A DNA stretch of 48,625 bases. Origin: Clostridia bacterium (lineage in GTDB: Bacteria; Bacillota; Clostridia; Oscillospirales; CAG-272). This document shows positions 39,324 to 45,947 of the stretch, piece by piece. The position numbers were made by a program, and so were the translations under genes. Each line of letters starts with the position of its first letter. Position 1 is the stretch's first letter. The DNA lies in the NCBI GenBank assembly GCA_017537175.1, contig JAFYLH010000027.1, positions 1-48,625 on the forward strand. The letters are read 5' to 3'. The notes under the pieces are model-generated. The model saw only the letters and a list, made by a program, of their open reading frames with translations. It made no database searches and was not told the DNA's origin.

Positions 39324-40790
39324 CTATTTTTCATCGATAAGATGCTTTTTCTGCATAATATAGAATACAACACCCATTACTATCCAGACAATAAGCATTA
39401 TATAAGATTCACGACCAAAATGTACTCCGTTAAGTCCGGGGATCGGAACAAGCTGAAGCACCATAAATATAAAGGAAAAGATCATTCCCAAGGCCGACAT
39501 GACCGCAAGGATGGGCCTGCCGTCCTTGTCCTTCTTTAAGCTGCGCAATGCCGCAGCACTTGTGAAGAAGAATCCCATAGAAGCACCTATCGCCGACATA
39601 TCAACAAACCAGCCAAGAGCCTCTCTGCCGAGGATGGGACCGGAAAGCGAGATAATCATACAAAAGATCATCGCATTTCTCGGGACACCGTGTTTCTTAT
39701 CAACCTTACCGAATATGGCAGGTAAATAATTCTCTCTCGCCATAGAGAACATAAGTCTGGAGGATGCCATATAGAAGCCCATAATACCTGATAGCACCGC
39801 ACAGGATACCGCAACTCCAACAAGCACCTTGCCGAATATACCAAGCATTTCTTCTGCCGCTACAAGCAGCACCCAGTCGCCTGCCATAACTCTCTCGGGC
39901 CAGTTTTCAAGAACTGCCGCCGCAACGGTGTTGTTGGCTGTGTAAACAAAGCAGCCGAAGGCTATGGCAACAACCATAATTCCGATAACCTTCTTATAGG
40001 AGAACTTGAACTCCTCTGCAACCTGAGGTATGGTATCAAAGCCCACAAATGCCCAGGGAGCTATAGCAAAGGTAGCAAGGATAGCAGACATAATGCCCAT
40101 TGTTCCGCCGTGAGCAAACTTGTCTGCGCTTTCAACGGTAGCCCCCGCCGCTATAGCCTCTGCCTTGTCAAAGCCCCAGATGGGAGCAAGATTGATACCC
40201 TTGGCCTTACTGCTGATAAGGGCAGATATTGTAAGAACCGCAATAGAAACTATAAGCAAGCTTGAAAGAACAGTCTGTACAAATCCTGCCTTTTTTACAC
40301 CAATGATGTTAAGATAAGCAAACAGGATAAGTATTGCACTTGCAAAGATTATCTCACCTAAATACACCTCAAAGCCTGCTATACTGTAATGAAAGCCGAA
40401 TTTCAGAATATCGGCACCGCCGTCTATGCCGTCAACGATAAGTCCGATGGCGGTAGAGTTCATAGGAACATTGGTCAGATAAGCCGCCACAAGGAACCAT
40501 CCGCAAAAGAATGCTGCAGTCTTGCCGAAATAATTCTTTGTAAAGGTGAACTCTCCGCCTGCCTGAGGATGCTTAGGCACCATATATGCATAGCTGAAGG
40601 CAATAATAATCATTACCAAGGCGCCCAGCACCATCGCTATAGCAGTACCGGCTACACCCGAATTGGGCAGAAACTTCTTACCCGGGTTTACAAACGAACC
40701 CCAACCGATTATACAGCCAAAAGCTATTGCCCACACGTGCATAGGATTAAGCTGTCTTTTTAATTGATGGTTGCCGTTTGAATTATTCAT
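39324..40790 (-). CDS. APC-family amino acid permease
   Basis: The product is 488 aa with about 12 hydrophobic segments. The first helix has the unwound APC signature AFGCIIGWGSFVNPG, and PQAGGEFTFTKNYFG (about 75-89) resembles the conserved loop after TM2. It imports or exchanges amino acids, amines or similar solutes. The substrate is not readable. AAAGGAG precedes the ATG. Its place 18 bp after a flippase gene suggests operon membership but no obvious functional link to glycan export. Confidence 0.9.
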   Translation of the reverse strand: MNNSNGNHQLKRQLNPMHVWAIAFGCIIGWGSFVNPGKKFLPNSGVAGTAIAMVLGALVMIIIAFSYAYMVPKHPQAGGEFTFTKNYFGKTAAFFCGWFLVAAYLTNVPMNSTAIGLIVDGIDGGADILKFGFHYSIAGFEVYLGEIIFASAILILFAYLNIIGVKKAGFVQTVLSSLLIVSIAVLTISALISSKAKGINLAPIWGFDKAEAIAAGATVESADKFAHGGTMGIMSAILATFAIAPWAFVGFDTIPQVAEEFKFSYKKVIGIMVVAIAFGCFVYTANNTVAAAVLENWPERVMAGDWVLLVAAEEMLGIFGKVLVGVAVSCAVLSGIMGFYMASSRLMFSMARENYLPAIFGKVDKKHGVPRNAMIFCMIISLSGPILGREALGWFVDMSAIGASMGFFFTSAAALRSLKKDKDGRPILAVMSALGMIFSFIFMVLQLVPIPGLNGVHFGRESYIMLIVWIVMGVVFYIMQKKHLIDEK

Positions 40791-40808
40791 GCTGTTCTCC
40801 TTTGTTTT

Positions 40809-42314
40809 TTATTTTTTGATCTTCAAAAGCCTCTTTACAAGATTCTTTTCATAATCATTAAAACCGAATATCATACAACATATCAGTGTAACAAAAAGGA
40901 ATAAAGCACCGCCTGTAAGCATTGACAGGGTATTGTTTGAAATAAATTTGGCAACGAAATATGAAGCAACAGAAGCGATAATAATTATCGGCAGTATTCC
41001 GCTGTATATCCTGCCAAACAGATACATGACCTTGATATTTATCTTTTTGGCATAATATATATTCATTACAAGTATCTGACCGATAAAGGTGCTTACCGCA
41101 GTAGCTATTACCGCTCCTATCATACCCCAAGCCTTCATTAACAGGATGCTCAATACAATATTAAGCACCGTGGTAAAGAATAAAACACAAGAACGCATAA
41201 GGCGTTTTTTCAATACATCAAGAACATTTATAAGTATACCGTTTGACATATTGATAAACATTGGGATCATAATTATAAGAGCATAGAGCCAAGCTTCCTG
41301 TTTATCCGTACCGTATACCAGCATAATGAATTGCTTACCCACGGCAAAAAATCCGCCGACTATCATTCCACCAAGCAATACCACAAGTCTGCAGGGCTGT
41401 ACAAGGGAATCGGTAAGCTGCTTGCCTTCATAACCGCTTGTTATATCCTTTGCTACCTTTGGCAGGTACATGGATATGGGGGTAGTGGTAACCGAGGAAA
41501 ATACCTGATAAATATACTGAGCAACCGAATATACAGCCACGCTCTCGATACTCATCATAATACCGATAAGAAACTTGTCTACACTGTTGTTTGCCTGATT
41601 TACAAAGCTCTGTATAACCAGTGCCAGGCAAAGAGGGGCAGAATCCCAAAGTATTTTTTTATCAAAATCTCTGAGTCTGAAGCGTACACCGTAATTTTTG
41701 ATACAGTGTATAAGGGTGACAACCAAAACTATCAGACCGATACCCGCATCCACCAAGGCTATGAGTATGGCATAAGGTTTGAAAAGAATAAGTGCCACAA
41801 GCAGAGCCGTTCTGCTGATAAGCTTTACCAGCTTCATTACTTGGGAAAAGGTGTAATCCTCAAAGCCCATAAGTATTCCGTTGGCTGTCTGGGTATAGAA
41901 TGAGAAAACGAGAAATGCTGTTATTACTATAAAGACATTTTTACCCGAAGCAATCTGCCCGGCTGTCATTGTATTGGCATATATATTGCCGATATTTATA
42001 TAGAATACTGCGGAAACAGCGACGATCACCAAGGATAAAAATACCGTCAGATACCAGATAGTCGATATATTGTTTTTCAGCCTGTCCTTATCCTCGGAAT
42101 TACGGCACACCGCAATATTACGGCACATTACGGTACCCGTACCGAACTCCAGCATAACAAGATATGTAGCAAATGCCGATATGGTCTGATAAAGGCCGTA
42201 CTCTGTATCGCCTAACTGTCTGAGCAAAAAGGAGGACAAGAAGAGTCCGCATATCATATTACAGAAAATAAAACCGTATGACAGTATTATTCCCCGTCCT
42301 CTTGATTTTTTCAA
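40809..42314 (-). CDS. Polysaccharide flippase (Wzx/MOP superfamily)
   Basis: The product is 501 aa with 12-14 predicted membrane helices, starting with TTG at 42314 (GAGGT 6 nt upstream; no ATG nearby). N-terminal ILSYGFIFCNMICGLFL and LLRQLGDTEYGLYQTI are typical of Wzx-like O-antigen/teichoic exporters. It would flip lipid-linked glycan units to the outer face. It sits 15 bp downstream of the pyruvyltransferase-FrhB gene and in the same operon as a glycosyltransferase, consistent with envelope polysaccharide synthesis. Confidence 0.9.
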   Translation of the reverse strand: MKKSRGRGIILSYGFIFCNMICGLFLSSFLLRQLGDTEYGLYQTISAFATYLVMLEFGTGTVMCRNIAVCRNSEDKDRLKNNISTIWYLTVFLSLVIVAVSAVFYINIGNIYANTMTAGQIASGKNVFIVITAFLVFSFYTQTANGILMGFEDYTFSQVMKLVKLISRTALLVALILFKPYAILIALVDAGIGLIVLVVTLIHCIKNYGVRFRLRDFDKKILWDSAPLCLALVIQSFVNQANNSVDKFLIGIMMSIESVAVYSVAQYIYQVFSSVTTTPISMYLPKVAKDITSGYEGKQLTDSLVQPCRLVVLLGGMIVGGFFAVGKQFIMLVYGTDKQEAWLYALIIMIPMFINMSNGILINVLDVLKKRLMRSCVLFFTTVLNIVLSILLMKAWGMIGAVIATAVSTFIGQILVMNIYYAKKINIKVMYLFGRIYSGILPIIIIASVASYFVAKFISNNTLSMLTGGALFLFVTLICCMIFGFNDYEKNLVKRLLKIKK

Positions 42315-42329
42315 CTTATTACCTCTGTT

Positions 42330-44642
42330 TTATCGAAAGATTTTTTTAAGAGCGCGTCTGAGCTTGGCTGTGTATCCGCGTCCGTAATACTTTTCTACAG
42401 AACCGTCAAAGCCCCTCGTTTTTATGCTGCGGAAAAATCCCGCCCTGAAGGGCGAAGGCTTGCTTGACGAAAGATATGAGGGGTTGCTTTTTACAGCATC
42501 CTTAAAGCTTATCTTTTCACAAGAAATGCCGTCGTTTACGGTATCAAAGAGCGCCTTTGCTTTGCAGGAATGAAGCATCAGGAGAGAAGCACCCTTATTG
42601 TCATTAAAGGCTGAATCCTGCGTTATTCCCCAAAAATCACCTAAAGTAATATCGCTGCTTCTATGAAGCTCCTTTGAAGCACAGAGAGCACAGGAGGATC
42701 TGAGATAAAGGTTTGCAACAAAGCCCTTGATATAGCTGTCCTTAGTGTTGATACAGCTATACCCTGTATTATTGTCAAATCCAAGCTTAACGCTGTAGCT
42801 GCGCCATCCGGTTGACTTGTTTCGCAAGGATGCCGAAACACACCTTCCGCCGGCTTGCTTTTCTCTTTGCTCAATATATTTTTTCCATGCCAGAGGGGAG
42901 GGTACACCGTGACATATCATATCCACGGTTATAAGGTTATCATACTCCTTGCCAAGATAGGCTGCAAGTCCGCCTATCTGACAGGGCGTTCCGGAAAACA
43001 AAACCTTTTTTCCCTGCTCAAGCAGATCCTTTGCCTGCTTATAGCAATCACCAATACGGCTCTGGACATATTTGCTTCCGCGGAGCTTACCAAGCTCCTC
43101 CAAAGTATCGCACATTATATGCTCTACCCTCATATCCTCGGTAAATGCCGCACCAAACACAACACCGCCCTCATTGATGACAGACTCAGCCAAAGCGGTA
43201 AATACGCCACCCGAGGAGCTGTTATCTCTTATATCGGTATCACGGTTTATGCAGGAATAAACCTCCGGCTCTATGCCTGTATCCTTATGCCTTACGGCTA
43301 CAGGACAGGAATTACGGCACTTATTACAGCCGATACACCTTGAATAATCTATCAAGGGGTACAGAAAGCCCTCTTCATCCGCCTTCATAGCTATAGCTCC
43401 GACAGGACACATCGAGGCGCAGGCACTGCATCCGCTGCAAAGCTCCTTTGCACAGATATCAAATTCCTTTTCGGCTTTATCCAAGGGAAGATAGTTTTTT
43501 ACAGCCTCGCTTAATTCCTTTCTGTACTCGGGAACAAAGCTCTCAAGTCTGTCTCTGAGCTCATTTTCCTTTGACACAATTCCGATAAAGGCATCAAGCA
43601 GCTCGTTTTTGTCGGTAAGATCCGTATAAGAAACCACATAACCCTCGTGTCCTCCGAAAAGATCTGTAGCTATACCCTTTGATTTCACAGAATAACCGAT
43701 AACAAGGGTAGGGACAAAGGAAGAATATGCGGCAATAGTGGAATGTGTTCTTGCACCTACAAAAAATCTGCACTGAGATATAATATATTTCAGCTCCTCG
43801 CAGTCATATTCCCCGTCCACCATAGAAACTCTGGGATCATTTATTTCCTCATATATTTTTTTGAGTATGGGATAGTCGCCGTAGTTATCCTTGATGTCAT
43901 ATACATGAGGGATAAGACATACCGACATATCGGTATTATCAAGGATATGGCGTATTAAGGCAATAACATTGGTATAAACATGGGGATTCTTTTCATTGAC
44001 CGTAACAGGGCTGACATTGATACCCACGGTGTTCTTTACCTTAAAGCCCTTTGGCAAATCTGTTTCCTTTACATCAAGGAAAAAGGCAGGATCACAGCAT
44101 TTTACTACCTTGCTTTTATCAATTCCCGCTTCTATAAGGGAATCATGCGTAATGATCTCTCTTGCAAAAATATACTTATACCTGTTGAGATCCTTACGCA
44201 TTTCATTGTCGATGGCAGAGGGCTCTACCGAGCAGCACCAGAGAATATTGTCTATTCCATGCTTATTGGTATAGCTGTTAAGGGCATAGCTGACCGTAGG
44301 TCTGCCGTAGCAATATGTGTCTCCGCCGATGTTAAGACAAATATCCTTATCTGTTATCCTGCTGAATATAGGCTTCTGGATATGGCTCTGACCCGCACAG
44401 TAATTGCCGGTCAGCTTTTTTACCGCTCCGTAAAAATATCGGTGAAGCTTAGAGGGATAAGAGTTATATGTAAGTAAATTTATTCCCAGCTTCTTTGCTA
44501 CAACAGAGTCGGATACGGGCGCAAATGTACTGAGATAAATATCTCCGCTTCTTAATCCCAAAACCTTTACGGTCGAGCGCACTATGGCCTCACAGCCTCT
44601 GTTTCTGGTGCCTGTATTACCGCATAAAAATAATCTTTTCAT
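42330..44642 (-). CDS. Polysaccharide pyruvyltransferase fused to ferredoxin and FrhB-type domain
   Basis: The product is 770 aa with three parts. Residues 1-385 are a PS_pyruv_trans (CsaB/PF04230) domain, with CGNTGTRNRGCEAI at the start and GARTHSTIAAYSSFVPTLVIGYS (in two parts, 296-307 and 308-318). Residues 395-450 hold two 4Fe-4S motifs (CSGCSACASMCPVG and CIGCNKCRNSCPVA). Residues 455-770 match the F420 hydrogenase/dehydrogenase beta-subunit family (SSGGVFTALAE, FSGTPCQIGGL, ITLGDFWGI). Separate pyruvyltransferase and FrhB-like genes are common neighbours in Clostridia glycan clusters. Here they are one polypeptide. It may pyruvylate or oxidise a glycan sugar. The redox role is unknown. 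Confidence 0.88.
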   Translation of the reverse strand: MKRLFLCGNTGTRNRGCEAIVRSTVKVLGLRSGDIYLSTFAPVSDSVVAKKLGINLLTYNSYPSKLHRYFYGAVKKLTGNYCAGQSHIQKPIFSRITDKDICLNIGGDTYCYGRPTVSYALNSYTNKHGIDNILWCCSVEPSAIDNEMRKDLNRYKYIFAREIITHDSLIEAGIDKSKVVKCCDPAFFLDVKETDLPKGFKVKNTVGINVSPVTVNEKNPHVYTNVIALIRHILDNTDMSVCLIPHVYDIKDNYGDYPILKKIYEEINDPRVSMVDGEYDCEELKYIISQCRFFVGARTHSTIAAYSSFVPTLVIGYSVKSKGIATDLFGGHEGYVVSYTDLTDKNELLDAFIGIVSKENELRDRLESFVPEYRKELSEAVKNYLPLDKAEKEFDICAKELCSGCSACASMCPVGAIAMKADEEGFLYPLIDYSRCIGCNKCRNSCPVAVRHKDTGIEPEVYSCINRDTDIRDNSSSGGVFTALAESVINEGGVVFGAAFTEDMRVEHIMCDTLEELGKLRGSKYVQSRIGDCYKQAKDLLEQGKKVLFSGTPCQIGGLAAYLGKEYDNLITVDMICHGVPSPLAWKKYIEQREKQAGGRCVSASLRNKSTGWRSYSVKLGFDNNTGYSCINTKDSYIKGFVANLYLRSSCALCASKELHRSSDITLGDFWGITQDSAFNDNKGASLLMLHSCKAKALFDTVNDGISCEKISFKDAVKSNPSYLSSSKPSPFRAGFFRSIKTRGFDGSVEKYYGRGYTAKLRRALKKIFR

Positions 44643-44677
44643 TTTGTTAATTCCATAAATACATTTTTGGTTAAGCT

Positions 44678-45799
44678 CTATGCCCTGCTTAACGGGCCTT
44701 TTTCAAACAAATCGGGGTTTTCTTTTCCTTCAAGAACAGCCTCAAACAGCTTGAGCAATCTTTGCACTGCTACATCCGGATTCCATTCATCAATAATACT
44801 GTTGTAAGCATTATGTCCCAACCGTTTTTGCTCTGAAGAATGGTCAAGTAAATACTTTACCTTTTCATATAAAAGATCAAAATTCTTAGAGCTATAGATA
44901 AATCCGTTATCCGAATCCTTAATAAGATATTTGGTAGAGCCTGCCTCAGCCGATGCCACAACAGCACAACCGCTGTTCATGGCCTCATTAAGGACAGCTC
45001 CCCAGCCCTCCTTGTGGTCCGAGGTGAACAGATATATACCGCTTTTCTCCATATACTCACGAACCTTTTCGGGCGGCATGGAGCCAAGAAAGCTAACACA
45101 GTCTCCCAACTGCTTTTCACGGTGGATGTTGTGAAGCTGTTCCTCCATCTCTCCTGTTCCGATAATGTTAATGTGAAAATCATAGCCTTGGGACCTGAGT
45201 TTTTCGGCAAGCATCAATACATCGTCAGGATGCTTCCAATCAAGAAACCTGCCGCACCAAAGTATTTCACGAAAGGACTTTGATGAAAGAACCGCATCAA
45301 AATTCTCATAGCGTTTACACTCCGGGAAATAACCCCATCTGTAACACTTGCCTTTAAAAAGCCCAAATTTGGCATAATCGGAAGCGGTATAAGCACTTGC
45401 GCAGAGCATATACATAGGAACATCCGAAGGGTTGTCCTTATGCATCTTATAACGCCTGTAGGGGTACTTCCAGAACTGGAAACCCTTCTTCAAAATATGC
45501 TCGGAGTATTTAAATATTATCTTTTTATCTTTTTTTCTTTGTGCCAGGAGTGCGGCAGGTGCAACACCGGCAATTACTATATCCGCTGTATTTACCCACT
45601 CTATAGCCTCGTAAGATTCCTGACCCTTGTACTGCAAAACAAAAGGAGCACAGTTCTGCTGATAACCCAAAGCCTTTCGCTCCTGTGAAATAGAGGAGGT
45701 TTCGATAAATCTGTAATCACCGTCGGTCAGCTCATACAGCTTTTGGGAAATAAAAGACTGATGATGATTATAGTAAGTGGAAATAAATGCAATTTTCAT
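44678..45799 (-). CDS. Glycosyltransferase family 4
   Basis: The product is 373 aa with a GT-B fold. The C-terminal domain has the GT4 signature: ILWCGRFLDWKHPDDVLMLAE, split here, near 178-198, then HKEGWGAVLNEAMNSGCAVV near 261-280 (the EGWGxxLxEA nucleotide-sugar contact), followed by EAGSTKYLI. AAGGAGG precedes the ATG. It transfers a sugar in the glycan made by this operon. The donor is unknown. It is the first gene of the glycan run, 35 bp from the next gene. Confidence 0.92.
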   Translation of the reverse strand: MKIAFISTYYNHHQSFISQKLYELTDGDYRFIETSSISQERKALGYQQNCAPFVLQYKGQESYEAIEWVNTADIVIAGVAPAALLAQRKKDKKIIFKYSEHILKKGFQFWKYPYRRYKMHKDNPSDVPMYMLCASAYTASDYAKFGLFKGKCYRWGYFPECKRYENFDAVLSSKSFREILWCGRFLDWKHPDDVLMLAEKLRSQGYDFHINIIGTGEMEEQLHNIHREKQLGDCVSFLGSMPPEKVREYMEKSGIYLFTSDHKEGWGAVLNEAMNSGCAVVASAEAGSTKYLIKDSDNGFIYSSKNFDLLYEKVKYLLDHSSEQKRLGHNAYNSIIDEWNPDVAVQRLLKLFEAVLEGKENPDLFEKGPLSRA

Positions 45800-45854
45800 T
45801 CTTTTACCCTCCTTATATCCGTTTTGTCAATTCTGCCGTAAAAATACGTTGCCC

Positions 45855-45921
45855 GCCGCACGCCCCGTGGAGGCATTGACTCTGTGCGGCACCCCCCGAA
45901 GGGGGAACACCGTCAGGTGTT
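45855..45921. repeat. Stacked palindrome cluster between surface gene and glycan operon
   Basis: GCCGCAC (45855-45861) pairs with GTGCGGC (45884-45890). CCCCC/GGGGG with loop GAA lies at 45893-45905, immediately followed by AACACC/GGTGTT with loop GTCA (45906-45921). The last hairpins lie 27 bp after the stop at 45948 and may terminate the surface gene on the minus strand. The style matches other palindrome clusters in this window. Confidence 0.65.
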
Positions 45922-45947
45922 TAATTTCAGGTTATTGCACTACAAGC

